A DNA stretch of 64,000 bases, from positions 189,473 to 253,472 of the forward strand of contig NW_006768813.1 of assembly GCF_000204055.1 (NCBI RefSeq), read 5' to 3'. The notes under the pieces are model-generated. The model worked only from the letters and a program-made list of their open reading frames with translations. It had not been told where the DNA came from and searched no databases. This DNA comes from Melampsora larici-populina 98AG31. Lineage: Eukaryota; Basidiomycota; Pucciniomycetes; Pucciniales; Melampsoraceae. The translations under genes were made by a program, and so were the position numbers. How positions within the stretch are numbered: the first letter of the stretch is position 1; each line of letters begins with the position of its first letter. This document shows, in pieces, positions 49,674-62,838 of this stretch.

Positions 49674-50411
49674 TGTGAGGAGTGCGCGTCTGTTAGGCGT
49701 ACTCTACACAGAAGATAGAGTAGGAAAAGGAGAGTGCGGTCTTCATGTGGTGCACCCAAGTGAAGACCGCACCTTCCTTACAGCTAGTTGACCTCTAAGA
49801 AGAGAATTTGAGAAAGGGAAAGGAAATATAAGGGCAATAAAGAGCTAATGTGCTCTAACCTTGTGAGACTGCGAGGGGAAGGCTTTACACTTTGGTAAAC
49901 CAAAGATTCTGAAGGCTACTTTAGACTCCTTAAAAAGGAGGAAGCTTTGCTAATTTATGGTTTATTTATAGAGACAATGAGTGCCCTGGGCTCATAGAAA
50001 TCAGTACCTTGGGTATTCAGCAATGGCACCTGTAATGCTCAAGAATGGTCTTTAACAAGCTAAACAACTAATCATGTACTTGAAGATCCTCTCAGTAGGA
50101 GTCAAGTAAAATGTGGTTCTGTGTTGTGATTGTAGTAAAAGATGGGGGATGATTCTAGGGAAGAAGGGGGGGTTTATATAGTCTCAGTTCCAGTGTCAAC
50201 ATGTGGTTGGCGTGTGAGTCTTGTCTATTCATGTGTCAACTTGTGATTGACACTTGGTTTAGGTTTATCATGTATTTAATACATTACATACCTGTGTTTA
50301 AGTGGCTCTTGACACTGAGCCGTGAGATTTAGCTTATGGTTTTATACAATATTTTAGATTACATATGGTACTGTTAGCCCATAGTCCTGTAATTAGGGCT
50401 CAGGGCTGACA
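49674..50411. repeat. Solo LTR, 738 bp
   Basis: It starts TGTGAGGAGTGCGCGTC and ends GGGCTCAGGGCTGACA, with CCAAT on both sides (49669-49673 and 50412-50416). No internal element sequence adjoins. Inside, GTGCGGTCTTCA and TGAAGACCGCAC form an inverted repeat at 49735-49771. It is unrelated to the short LTRs of the chromoviruses in this window. Confidence 0.88.
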
Positions 50412-50416
50412 CCAAT

Positions 50417-52141
50417 CCCATTATCTTGGATCATGATTCTTGTTTTGAATTTCCTTCATCAAACACAATGTGGTAAAAGTCTACAATCATTGACTAATTC
50501 AAAATTTAATGAAACCAGAATCTAAAAAAATTGTGATCATCCTGAGAGAATGTGACAAACATGCTGATAGCTCACATAAGGCCATAGCTTACCAGGTTGA
50601 ACTACATCAATGATCAAACAAGGTTGAAATATGCAAGCAGTATAATCAGTAGAAGAAGCAAGATCATTCACAAAATATTCAGAAGTTGACCAGCACTGAT
50701 GTGCAAGACTCTCAAGTTACAATTCAATTTGATTTCATAAGATTAAGAAGGAATCACCTCAATCCCTGAATTACAAGACTTTTCTGTGAGAGGACTGTCT
50801 CTAGACTAACCAATGCAAAGAAAAAGGACCTGCAAGATGGCATTGACAATGAGATCAAGCATTGACAATGAGGTCAAGCATTGACAATGAGATCAATGAT
50901 GTATCACAATACAAGTCAATCAATTCCTGAACAAGGTATAGAAGTTGGGATTGCTAAATTCAACATTGCTCACAGATATAATGACCAATTTTTGATCTGT
51001 TTGGCTATTTGCAAGTTGTATCTGATTTTGAAGATCATAAGCTTTCTGAGTTAGGTTTTTTCCAGTAGCATATTCAGGATGTTTAGCTTAGTCAACAGAA
51101 ATACATTTTGTGACCTGTTTTGTGACAGATTGAGAGTTACATGGTCCAATGATCCATTCAGATATGTCACCAGAAGGAACTAAATTTGGTAAACAAGAAA
51201 GACTCTCATGTTTTCAAGACACTCATTGGCTCTTCTCTTCAGAATCTGTCTGTTGATATTTGCTTTAAATATGCACATGTTTATTTGTGTTTCTCTTTGC
51301 ACTTAGCTTATACCTTACAAAATTTGTGATTCTTCAGTTGCTGTGGCTCTTTTGCACAGTCATTGCAAGAGGTGTACATAAGTATTAGATTCTGCTTGAA
51401 GAAACCAAGAACTGATTTTCATCATATTGGTATCACATCCAATAATTTCTGATAAATTCAGGTAATGTGGAACAAATGTGGTGGTGGCATTCCAGGCTCT
51501 TCTCTAGTGAATTTCAAACAATACAATTTATGATATGACTACTTGTTGAGAACAAATATAATCTTCAAAATCATCATTGTTTGTTCACTTACAAACTCAA
51601 TAAGACAATTTCTTACATAGTTTTGATTGAGAATAGATCTCTGTTTCAGTTTGACAAGGTGTATTTTTTTGTTCCTTTTTTACATTCTATAAGTTCAATC
51701 TTAAAATTTCACTTTCACTTTAGAACACAGCTTCCATGAAGCATTCAACAATTTGAACCCAACAAAAGCACATCCAGAGAACACTCATTGAATCCTGTAA
51801 TGTTTGCAATATTGATACATAGGTAAGGTGCATAGCAATCCCAGGTATTGGTATCTAGATATCTACTTTATAGGTACTTCTGGCTTTCAGGGTCTAAGTA
51901 ATCAAAAATATGAAAATTTGGACTTCAAAGTCCCAAAGATTCCAGAATAATTCAAAGGACAAATAATGAAGCAAGATGATGAAGGTTGATCTGGCAGGAT
52001 TCATGGTATACAAGAATGTTTAGGTACTAGCAGAAGAAGTTCAGGTTCAATCCTGGAAAAACATAGTAAATATCAATCAGACAAGGTAAAATCCTGATGT
52101 TTGACTAACAACCAAATCCACTGATAATTTTTCAATCATTA
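50417..52141. other. Non-coding DNA without a supported gene
   Basis: Apart from the 19-bp tandem repeat at 50840-50896, nothing recognisable. Confidence 0.5.
50840..50896. repeat. 19-bp tandem repeat, three units
   Basis: GCATTGACAATGAGATCAA occurs three times in a row; the middle copy differs by A to G. Confidence 0.95.
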
Positions 52142-53869
52142 CTATGGATAAGGCATGGTTATGATTGCTTTTATATTGACATTTTCACAAAACTTTTTCA
52201 ATAAAGCCAATTGATCCTTCAGTTCTTGAGATGGAGGATCTAGAGCAGGTAGTCCCAAATCATCATACCCATGTACATCAAGTTTCTTGAGATGAGGCCA
52301 ATTAGTGTTCATCACATTCCTGTTCAACCTCCTGCAATGCTTTAATGTCATGTAGTTCCATTTAAGATATCCTAGAGATTCACAGTCTTGGAAACTGTCC
52401 AGAAAGTCTGCATTCCGGGTTGAAAGCTCCAATTCAACCAAAGATGGAAGAGAGAAGCGGATTGAAGAATTCCAGTGATCATCAATTTCCCAACTCTCAT
52501 CACCTTCCCAAATAGTAAAATCAAGCTTGAGCTTTGTGAGGTAAGGTGCAATGTGATGAATAATTGTATATGCTGAACTTGGTAATAAATCACAACAACC
52601 ACAGATTGAGAGATCAGTAATTGTCCCTGGCCAACTGTAATGACACCAATTCTTCTTTATATCATCATATCCCACTAAATGCAATTGTGATAAGAATTTC
52701 AGTTTGGATAACTCAAACCCAAACAAACTTCCACCATGTCAATCAATTGTCCATGGTGTGAGTCCGTGCCATGTGAGTGACTCAAGCAAAGGGAGACAGC
52801 TAATTAGTTGCGATGGGAATTCATTTGTGACTAAATTTTCATTTCTATCCTCAAATGTCAGGTCCCGAAGAGCTTTGAGACTTGAGAATACTGGAGATAT
52901 TTCTGAGATAAAAGCTACAGTTGTATCCTTGGCTTCAAAAAATTGATTGAGTGGAAATACAATCTTCAGTGCAGAAAGGTTAGGGCAGCAATTGATTAAG
53001 TCCTTCACATTTTCCGGAGAGATACTCTTGCTTGAATGAAGATACTCTAAATCAACACTAAGGCTTTCAGAGAAGGTATTGATCACAGCATAAGGGGTTT
53101 CACTATAGCTTGGAGAGAGTATGAGTGATATTGATTGGACATGGGAGCCTTGTCTGAGGAGAATATCTTTGGTCCATAGATCTATTGGTGCTGGAAGAGA
53201 TGTAGGAAACTGTAGTTTCTGAAAATGGAGATGAGGAATTGTTGTGATTAGAAAGCATGCCTTCAGTAGTGAGTTAATTTGCAGATGACTCACTCGCCAC
53301 AACCACGGTTGACAAAGTTTATAAAATTCACGACAAGTAAGTGAGAAGGACTGAATACTGTTTAAGACTGGTGAGTGATGGTTCAAGTAGGTAATGTATG
53401 GCTCCCGGTGACCTCGACATATCATAACCCTGCGGTTAGCTACGTGCACCTTTTGGTCATAAATTCCTTCAGCTTCGAGCTTTGCTGTGTAATCAAGTGT
53501 CTCCAGTATTTTTTCGAAAACTTCGATTGGTAGATCCATGAGGCCCCGAGGACGAGACTTGTGTCGCAGCTCCTCAGTTTGAATGGCTTTTATGACTTCA
53601 TTAGATGAAAATACAGGTGCAAAAGGATGGCGAGATTTCAGAATGCTGTTGACCGATGAGAAAGAGCCATGGTTGCGTTCTGGTAGACCAAGTTGCAAAA
53701 AAACACCCAGGATCGAATCCCTGGACCAAGTAAAACCTTGCAATTCGAGTTCTTTGAAACGCCTTCGAATAAAATCGAGATGTCGGTTGACTGGCTGAGT
53801 CTCTTCGTGACGTTTTGAAACAATCTCGCGCCAAAGTCCAAGCTGAGCCGAGCGCCTTGAGGATACCAT
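52142..53869 (-). pseudogene. F-box/LRR-like protein with an in-frame TGA
   Basis: The single-exon frame starts MVSSRRSAQLGLWREIV. Around residues 110-125 it has an F-box-like stretch, RGLMDLPIEVFEKILETLDY, continued by FSLTCREFYKLCQPWLWRVSHL. Leucine-rich segments follow (LKALRDLTFEDRNENL, LISCLPLLESLTWHGL). At 52739-52741 one TGA interrupts the frame (after TPWTID); in the same frame it resumes with HGGSLFGFELSKLKFLSQLHLVGYDD and more leucine-rich repeats to the stop at 52142. Total would be about 575 residues. F-box proteins recruit substrates to the SCF ligase. It may be a recent pseudogene or translated by readthrough. Confidence 0.75.
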
Positions 53870-55140
53870 CTTGACCTAAATCCAGGAGGGACTACGTAGT
53901 CGTTTATAACTTCAAGTATTCTAAAATAGAGGATTAAGCTGAGAAGCTCTGATGATCCCAGAAATCGCTCGAGGAGAAATCCTGTCGAAAGTTCGCTATC
54001 TAGAATAGTTTGCGACTCTCGGCATGGTCGCTCAACCCAGGGTCGACATAGAGATCTAACCGTCCTCAAATTTAAATCTAGAATCTGGAATATGTCTTCA
54101 GTTTACAAATCTCCATTAGGGATATGCAAGCTTCGGACATACCGGGACGCAGCATCTACTTAATGGATCAGATCAAGTCAAATGTGACATTTTGGCTGGG
54201 AAATAGATATCCTGGAATGATCATTACCCTTCTTCTCAAGTACGATTTGCTAGGGACTGGGGTGATTGAGGATTCAAGCAACTAATTCGACACTTGCGGA
54301 CTTCTAACGCTACATTCACTCCCCACGGTTCAGGTAACATTTAGTCAATCTAGATACTACGAGCAGCATCTCTAGAGTCGAATATGGTTTGACAAAACGA
54401 AATCATCGACGGAAACGGAGAAATATTTTTCTTAGAAGTTGCCATCAAGACAGAGCCATTCCCAAAGCCTGTGTCTATAGACTAAACGGAACAAAACCGT
54501 TTGAGTCGTTTTATTGGATGATTGTTTTGATTCGTTCTTGAGTTTCCTTGGCCCTTTCAAACTTCGAATGACGAGAAGACCATTTATTATAGCTAGTTGT
54601 TGCAAGCAGAGAATTGGCCAAATTTTGCCTCACCAACGCGGCATTGGTCAGAGATTGGAACGCTTGATTCAGCTTTCGAGATCCCGTTGCTTACTTGGCT
54701 TCTTTTGCCTCATTCATTGTAAATGGTCATCAGCAAGGCATATATCCCAGTCAGCTCTAACTAGATCTTTTTGATTGAAGTAGACATACGAGTACGGAGA
54801 CAACGTACTTGGTTCCAAATCCTCTTTCTTGTCTTTCATCATTCGTATCGAACGAATGAATTTCGACTCCTTCAGTATCTAGAAGTATCAGTATCAGTAA
54901 GTTCAGTACATCCTCAAGGTCCAGCGTCTTGAAGGTATCATCAGTTTTGTCTTAGGCGCCAACGTTGGTGTCTCCCGAAGTTCGTTTTGTACGTCCGCGA
55001 CTCTGAGCTCTTTGGACTCTTGGTCGAAATAGCACTTTTTAATAGGTTTTTAATGTGAGTAAGACTTGAAAGAATTTTTTTGGGTATAGTACTGTCCACT
55101 AATGAGGCTGATTATAGATACCCAAACGTATCTCGATATC
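53870..55140. other. Intergenic DNA between divergent genes
   Basis: No gene supported; overlapping short frames at 53638-54069 and 54514-54774 are shadows or chance. AGTATCAGTATCAGTAAGTTCAGTA repeats near 54880. Confidence 0.5.
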
Positions 55141-56711
55141 ATGAGATTTTCTTTCACTTTCTCTGTCCTGGTGACAATTGACGTGATCACAACATCACCT
55201 ATTCCTCAAAACCCTGGTGAATACTTTGTTTCCTCTCTTTTACCTTTTATTCTCTATCTCACGAATGAATCATTTTTTCATCAACTTGAAGTTAACCATT
55301 GATCTTATTGAGGTTTTGTTTTATAGGTCAACAATCAGTCGTGAGCAACGGTGCTACCTTTACCCCCGTGGCTGGACAGGGTGCCGCTGCTAGCACACCA
55401 CAGTTAGCTAACAGTACGACATATTCCTTCCCCTTATCATGACCATATAACAGTAAAACTAAAGCATCAATTCCCCTCTTTAAGCCGCAGCAGCAGGAAT
55501 CCCCCTTCCTCGTCAGTCATTATCCATCAATTGAAACTCAAATGTAGTTACGAAAACTCACCCTGACACATTTTGTAGCCACGGGAGCTCCAGGAGGTCA
55601 AGTATTTCTGGGACCTAATGGACAATTGATGACGGGTCTTCCACAAGGTACCCCACTTGGTAGTGTAGTCTTACCCAACACGGCTACTCCGAATCGAGTC
55701 AATCAAAATGATATTAATGGTGGACAACTAAGTAAGAGATCTTCCATGAATTTTATTTCAATTGACTGACTGAAATGATCTGACCATCTTTCTCAATAGT
55801 CGCTCCAAGCGGCACACCTATTATGTCGAATACTCCTATAGTTCCCGGTCCTGGTCTTCCGACAAACCAGGCGACAAAACCTCGCCTAATCCCTGGTCCT
55901 GGTCTTCCTACAAACCAGGCGACTAATCCCACTCTTATTCCTGGTCCCGGTCTTCCGACAAACCTCATGACGAACACACCTATAGTGCCCGGGCCTGGTC
56001 TTCCGACAAACCAAGCCCCTCGACTGACATCAAACAATCCTACTCAACAACTTCAAAGTGAGTTTGAATCACAACATACACGATGCTAAAAATGACTTTT
56101 ACAAGCGATAAGTTTTGTGGTACGTGTGATTTGAAGAATATTTTAACTGACTTGTTCTCTTATCATCATTTCTGAAGATGGACCTATCAATACAAGTAAT
56201 TTACAATTAGGAAATCCTCAAACTATAATCACAACACAAAATGGTCTTCCTCCTACTACAACTATCACACAAACTACCAACACTATAAGACCACAAAGTA
56301 TGTGAAAAATCTTGTTGAAATTTTTCAAGGTGCTTTTTCTCGTGCCATAGCTAATCAATTATATGTTGCGTTTCTTTTTTCTCTCTAGCTATACAACAAA
56401 CTGGACTGAATCAGCCTTTGATTGCAGCAAATGCTCAGTTAAACTTTCCATTTGGATTTGCAGGTCTTGGAATTAATCTTGGAGGCGGTGCTGGTGTTCA
56501 AAGTAGACCTATTACCCAATTTAATAATCCTCCAATCCTTCAAACTGTTGAGACTGTTCAAACTTTTCAGGTTAATAGAGCACAGGAAGATAACCCTGCT
56601 GAAAATTCTGAACCTGCTCAGATTAATAGAGCACAAGAAGATAAACCTGTTGATAGTGATGAACCTGTTCAGATTAGTAGAGTACAAGATGATAATATAA
56701 TTGAACAATAA
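55141..56711 (+). CDS. Secreted Pro/Gln-rich repeat protein
   Basis: I do not recognise it, but it has the makings of a secreted protein. The ATG at 55141 gives a signal peptide (MRFSFTFSVLVTIDVITTSP); an ATG 39 bp upstream in the same frame would not. About eight exons join in frame through short introns. One exon (about 55801-56057) encodes four copies of a unit PGPGLPTNQAT with small changes. The last exon has FPFGFAGLGINLGGGAGVQ, then three copies of QxNRAQEDxPxxxxEP. It has almost no cysteine and no membrane anchor, so it could be a cell wall or matrix protein, or a host-directed secreted protein. Confidence 0.7.
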
Positions 56712-57002
56712 TTTATAACATATAAAAATTTCCTTTTGCATTTCTTTTTTTTCAAACTGATCTTGTAAGATCAGTTTCACTACGTAGTCAACTTAGAGCC
56801 AAAAAATCAACTAGGAATGATAAGAACTCATTTGATGGCTTAGAACAGTTTTAAGGGATGTACGGGAAAAAGAACGTAAAATGTGAAGCACTAGAGTAAA
56901 CCAATGAGCAAATTGTTCATCAATGTCTGCGATCAGTTGTACAACAAGAAATAAAAATTTCAATATCTGGGAAAACCTTTCCATGTTTGCATATGATGAT
57001 TA
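56712..57002. other. Short intergenic gap
   Basis: No gene seen. Confidence 0.6.
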
Positions 57003-57162
57003 GTGGCTCTCAAACCTGACCCAGTTTCAAAAAACCCGGTTGCCCCAGTTGAATTTTTGGCTGGGAGTTGTCAACAAATGTCAACTTGATACACAAAGTT
57101 ACTGCCAAAAAACAACTGGGTCAACTGGGTTTTTTGAAAACCGGGGCAGGTTTGAGAGCCAC
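57003..57162. mobile_element. 160-bp MITE with TA duplication
   Basis: GTGGCTCTCAAACCTG opens it and CAGGTTTGAGAGCCAC closes it; TA flanks both ends (57001-57002, 57163-57164). The arms continue as CCCAGTTTCAAAAAACC and its inverse. Small size and TA target fit a Tc1/mariner-derived MITE. Confidence 0.85.
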
Positions 57163-57439
57163 TATTGTTCAATTATTTTTTCCTTGCCATAAGATATAAA
57201 TTTCTTCAGTGGTTGAAGGCTTCTCATTTCGATGACCCTTCATTCAGAGAGATCTTGTTAGAACGAAATTGAAATCCGACTCTCGTGTCTCGGGTATTTC
57301 AAGACAAGAACGGTCGAACCCGATCCGGCGCGTCGCGCGAGGTCAATTTAATTTTCACGGCCCAAAAAGTCGCCGGCCGGAGGTGCAACAATCTCACAAC
57401 ACCAACAAATCAAGAGCCACAACTCATAAAGGAGGCATA
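57163..57439. other. 5' region of UBA4
   Basis: A CG-rich patch (GGCGCGTCGCGCGAGG near 57325) lies 100 bp upstream of the ATG; in-frame codons run upstream without a convincing start. Confidence 0.5.
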
Positions 57440-59420
57440 ATGGATACATCAAGAGAAGAAATCGAATTAGAAATCGAAAAAACTAACCAAAAACTAAAAG
57501 AGCTTCAAGTTAAATTGAACACCATCAATTCTACAAATTCTCATGATCAAAATGATACAGGTTAGCCAAAAAAAACACTATTGTTGAGTTTTGACAATGT
57601 CATCGAGGACCAGGATGATGATATCTTTCGGTGACCTTTATGCTTCAGAATCAAATTCGCCTTCAGGCAGTACCCCAGCTTTACCTATGCCATTAGAGGA
57701 CTACACCCGTTTTGGTCGTCAGATGATCTTATCTAGTGTTGGTTTATCCGGTGAGTCATTATTGATATGTCGATATTAGAAGTCATATCACAATCACTGA
57801 ACAGTCCATGCATTTTTTTGGATATGTTTAGGACAATTGAACCTACGAAATGCATCAGTTATGGTGATTGGTGCTGGCGGACTAGGATGTCCTGCCTTAC
57901 TCTATCTTGCTCGGGCTGGCGTAGGTACACCCTTCTTTGTACTCCTACTCCGATTTGCTGATGAAATCAATCAAGCCCAAAGAACGTGATGTTGATTGAA
58001 ATTTTTGGATTTCATAGGTAGGATCGCTATTGTAGATCATGATCAAGTGGAGGTCTCGAACTTACATCGTCAGGTTTTGCATACCAACTTAACAGTTGGT
58101 ATGAACAAAGCTGAGTCTGCTAGGATCGGTATCTTAGCGTGAGTGAAAAAAACCCATTACCAGTACTATTTGCTTCCTTTTTTCTATCTTGACTCATCTT
58201 TTGTTATTTCATGTTAATTACTAGCGGAGCTTCTTCCGGTATTAAGATTGACGTCTATCCAGTCCGTTTCTCAGCCGAAACTCTCACGACTAATCAAGGA
58301 TCCTTACCACCCTTAAGCGAGTTTTCGATTTTATTGGATTGTACGGATAACGCCGATACCCGATACTTAATCTCAGATGCTTGTGCAGCTTCCGGTCTCA
58401 CGCTTGTTTCTGGAGCAGCAATCCGAACCGAGGGACAATTATCAGTTTGGAATTTACCTATACCGGACACTCAGAGAGGGCCTTGCTATCGTTGTATCTT
58501 TCCTGAACCTATTGAAAGCCGTCTAGAGCAGAGATGTGAAGATGAAGGAGTATTAGGACCGATTGTGGGATTGGTAGGGGTATTGATGGCATTAGAAACT
58601 ATTCGATTATTGATCGGTACTCATGGTTCGTCCTCATTACACTCTAAAGTATGAGAATCTATTCTCACACCAATCGAGGCATTCGACTTATGCTCAGGTC
58701 TCTGTTTCAACCGATCCTCGAACCTTCTTTCTTTCTCAATCCCAACTTGGCAAATCTTGATCTGATAGATTGTGTCCCAAAGTTACTCTTGGTCCCATCC
58801 TTTCGAACAATCAAACTACGTAAAGCTCAAGTCAATTGTCGAGGATGTAGTCCAACAGCTCAACTTGAATTTCGCAATAAATTAAACCAATCTATATCTT
58901 CAACACACCAGCCTAAAACCTGTGGAAGATCCGCTTTACCAGATGGTACAGTTCGTTGTTTCGAACGTGTCTCTGCAGATGTAAGCAAGCTCTTGTCTTT
59001 CTGAAAGCACTTTCCAGGATAATTGATTGATTTTTTAACCATCGCGCGCCTATTTAGGAATTGAAAACAGGTTTGAAAAAGCTTGATGATTTCAAGATTA
59101 TCGATGTGAGACCCCCACCAGAGTTTTCAATCTGTTCACTTCCCAAGTCCATCAGTAAGTACAAATCCAAAGTTCTTCCTCTTAAGACTTTTTGAAATGA
59201 AACTAATGAATACGTTTTTGTAGATGTTTCTATCAATGATCTTTTGGCTAAACCGGAGCTGATAGAATATCAAGCAAAACCAATTCTGTTTGTTTGTCGA
59301 CGAGGGAATGATTCACAATTGGCTGCACAATCTATGAAAGCTCATGATGGAATTTATGATCTTGAGGGAGGTTTAGTGGCTTATGCTCAGTTTGTGGATC
59401 GCACGTTTCCTCGGTATTGA
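57440..59420 (+). CDS. UBA4: Uba4/MOCS3, adenylyltransferase-sulfurtransferase
   Basis: The enzyme adenylates the C-terminus of the ubiquitin-like sulfur carrier Urm1 and then thiolates it, for tRNA wobble-uridine thiolation and protein urmylation; MOCS3 also serves molybdopterin synthase. The start [23 protein letters not shown] is a helical N-terminus. The E1 core follows: [69 protein letters not shown], the zinc CxxC in [18 protein letters not shown] and the second CxxC in NCRGC. A rhodanese domain ends it, with the active loop [10 protein letters not shown] 143-bp intron at 58626-58768 (donor CATG|GTTCG) restores the frame between LLIGTH and [12 protein letters not shown]. The first exon join near 57560-57620 is not resolved. 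Confidence 0.92.
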
Positions 59421-60491
59421 TTTATTTGAAACGTATATCGACTTTGAGAAGTTTAAAAGCCAGTAGGATTTGGACGGCGGGCAAACAATTCTTTCGTACC
59501 GACTAAGACTAAATAGCGAAACTGTAAGAATGTTTGTTGGTCAAATGAAGTTGGGATGAAAATTGAATGATAAACTTAAAGAAATGTTACAATAAATAAT
59601 AGAAGGGCAGAGCTTATTGAAACCTTACCTGTGAGAAATCATAAAAAATGTGAAAGTGGTCATTAGGCAGGTCTATCATAACAAATAAGTCATCATCCAG
59701 GTATAAAGATGAAAAATAAAAGATGATGGAAAGAAAAAGTGTTCCTTCTAAGTATCCTGCAAGTTCCACACCATGAGGCAGGAAAGGGTGGTAGAGATGT
59801 AACACAAGAAATGTCTTGTCAATAAACAGTTTGTATACTTAGCTTAACATACTCTTTGTGTTCAACTGATTCAACATGCTCTTTCATCTTTTTCTCATAT
59901 CTGATTAATCCCTTATTCAAGAATTTATCAAGCTCATATTTAATCCAGTGCATAACTTTCTGGATTCTCAACTCATCATATCAAAAATACCGTCGTGCAC
60001 ACACAAGTGAGTATGATCTGTAAATGCTTACAGGTAGAAGTGTCTCTAGAATAGAGATAAAATATCCATTCTGAGCATAAGAGACTGACTGTCTCAAAAG
60101 GATGTCAATGACAAAAACCACCCAATACACACCAAAAGAAACTCATTCTCATTATGATCAAGATCATACCTCCAAATACTCCTCATTTGAATAAAAAATC
60201 ATAAAGACGTACTACACAAAAGATCAAATTGAAACACAAACACACAAAACCAAAAGGAAAACACAAAAACTTTACATTTCTTACAATTAATCAAATAATC
60301 AAATATAGAAAAAAATGTCATTTCCCATGTTGAAAAAGAAAAAAATGTACACATCTATTTGATTGATTTATCTATGAGAAAACCTTTATAAAAAAGATAA
60401 TCAAAGTTAAGTTTGATTTGTCTTTTTCTACAATCCAAACCTAAACCAATCATACCAAAAAAATCCAATTCATAGGTATGGTTCTATTTAT
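59421..60491. other. Intergenic DNA between convergent genes
   Basis: No gene seen; A/T-rich 3' DNA. Confidence 0.6.
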
Positions 60492-62838
60492 TTATTCATT
60501 TATCTTTTCATTCAATTGAACATGATCATGACCACTAGACTCTTCTATTGGTTTGAGGTCTTGTGATGGTTCTTCAGAAACAAGATTCGTAGCATGTCCT
60601 TTAGACTTACAATCATCACAAAACCAAGATCCCGTAGGATCTTCCGTAAGTCCAGCACACTGATAATGAAACTAAAAAAGAAAAGAAAAAACAAGATCAG
60701 TTCACTCTCCCCCCAAAAAATCGAAAATCAGAAAAAAAAAGAACTTACCCATTCGATCGGACAATTCGAATTATCACAAGCCACCATTCTTTCACCTAAA
60801 ACTTCTCCTTCACAAATACAATAAACTTTATTTGATGATGATCCACCTGAAGATGATCCAACTTCTTCTTCTACTTGATCTAATTCAACTTCAATCTCAT
60901 CTGATTCAGTTAACACTTTTTTCTTTTTCTTCTTCTTTCTTCTTCTTAAATCAGTTTCAGTTTCTAAGCCAATTCCATTGATTTCACCTATTAATAAAAG
61001 TTTGTTTTTGAATCAGTGATTTTAAGTTTCGAATTGGGAAACATTGGGAATGAAAAAACACTTACCATTTTGGACATCTGATTTAGCGTACAAAGTTTTT
61101 TTCTGGTTAGTAGTACTTGATGTTTTAGAATTAGTAGAAGTCGGTCCAGCTCGTTTAGTATACGGTCTTTTAGTATGAACCGTAGTAGGCACAAGTTTCG
61201 AACTATCAGTGGATGAAGGAGATTTTCCAGAACCTAATGGACCTCTTTTAGAAGTAGGAGGAAGAAGTGTAGCTTGGTTCCCACCACTGCTTTGGTTTGG
61301 ATGATTAGGATCATTGAGCCGTGATAGATTCGAGTTCGGTTTGGGATCGGATTGGGAGGCTTTCAAGGGTTCGGTATTGGGATTGAGTGATGTGGGATTT
61401 GAACCAGCAGTACTGATGAGAGCAAGACCGAAGAAGAGTCAGCTTCGCTCCATTCCAATCATCTTGTGTTTTTATATAAAGTTAAGAAATGAAACACGAT
61501 GCTCACGTTTTTCTAACTCTTTTCTTTCCGGTCGCAGCTGCGACAGGAGATTGAGCTGTATTTGGAACATTACCTCGACCGACACTATTACCGAGCTGAT
61601 CACCAAGAAGAACACCATTACTGGTGACTGTACGAGCACGCTTAGCTTTAGTGGTACCATTAGTATTTGAAGTAGAAGTATTGGAGATGATCGAATTCCC
61701 AAGATCATTAGAAAGCGTCGATTTTGAAGTTAATTGTCGAGAGGTAGATGAAGGATCATCACCAGGATTAGTATGAAGCCGTCTTTTTTGATTGATTTGT
61801 TGTTGAGAAAGTAACATTGACATATGTTGATCTAAGATTGAATTCGAACCTGATTCGGTTAGAGCACGATGTTTAGGAGAAGAAGTCGAAAGTTGAGATG
61901 GTCTAAGAAGTGGATTATTTGAAGTGCTTTGTGATAATTTAGGTCGTTTTGAATTAGGTTCGAATTGATCTAATGGAGAACAATGATTAAGCGTCGAATC
62001 GAATTGAACAAATTCACGTCCAGATACGTTGGGTGGACTAATATGTTTAGGAGTTGAACTTGAACTTTCACACCAAACTGAACCTGATGGTTTTGAACGA
62101 AGTGAACCTGTTAGTTTTGGATAACCTGTTGGAAGGGTTGAGACTGGTATACGAGATTCAAGATTGGGTGGAAGAGAAGAGATGATTAAAGCCATTGTTG
62201 TATCTAATTGATTGATATGATGTGAAAGCTAAAGAAAAGTATATTAAAAAAATAGTCAATCTTTTTGTGATTTTTGAGTAGTTAGGAAAAGATTCGAAAG
62301 AAACGGGCAAACTTACAGATTCGCAAGTCCCATTGACTACCCTGATCTTATCTTCACCACCAAGTTTATATTTTTCAATTTCACCCACAATTGATCGAAG
62401 TAAAGTAAGACGTTGGTCAGGTCTCATAGATTCTGGTTTAAGAATTGAACCCAAAAGACGATCGAGTAAAGAATGAACATGAAGTAAAGGTGTATTGAGT
62501 ACTGCGTCCAATTCCTTGAGATCCGATAATGATCTAGTGAGTGAAGGAGGGATCGAATCTAAAGTCTGTGATCCGATTCCAAAGATTTAATTAGTTTAAA
62601 GAGATAGATTAAAAAGATAGAAAAGACTAACATCAGCAAAACCTTCGACTAAATGAACAGCTTGAGCAAATGATTCAGTTGCGATCATAGTATTGTTTTG
62701 ATTAGAAGAAGATGAAGAAGCGGTAGTAGTAGTATTGATAGTAGGTAAAGAAGTCGATTGAAGTTGATTTGATGATGATGATGATTTGTTTGAAGTATTG
62801 GTGATTTGATTGAGTCTTGAATGTTTAGGTGGTGCCAT
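60492..62838 (-). CDS. ING-family protein with PHD finger
   Basis: ING proteins read histone H3 trimethylated at lysine 4 and recruit histone acetyltransferase or deacetylase complexes. The start MAPPKHSRLNQITNTSN leads to a region with the ING N-terminal helices (SFAQAVHLVEGFAD, LDSIPPSLTRSLSDLKELDAVL, LLRSIVGEIEKYKLGGEDKIRV). A long Ser/Asn/Thr-rich linker with basic patches (GKKRVRKT; KRRRKKKKKK-like) follows. The C-terminal PHD finger reads YCICEGEVLGERMVACDNSNCPIEW, then FHYQCAGL and GSWFCDDCK, keeping the Cys4-His-Cys3 ligands. About six exons. Whether it is the Yng2 or Pho23 type cannot be told. Confidence 0.9.

Noticed and set aside
50840..50896. CRISPR-like repeat
   Set aside because: The three 19-bp units are directly adjacent with no spacers; this is a plain tandem repeat in a eukaryote.
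52739..52741. Selenocysteine at the TGA of the F-box-like gene
   Set aside because: Fungi of this type are not known to use selenocysteine, and no insertion-element hairpin was sought or seen; a nonsense mutation or readthrough is simpler.
54514..54774. ORF of 86 residues
   Set aside because: No domain, no splice signals that extend it; likely chance.
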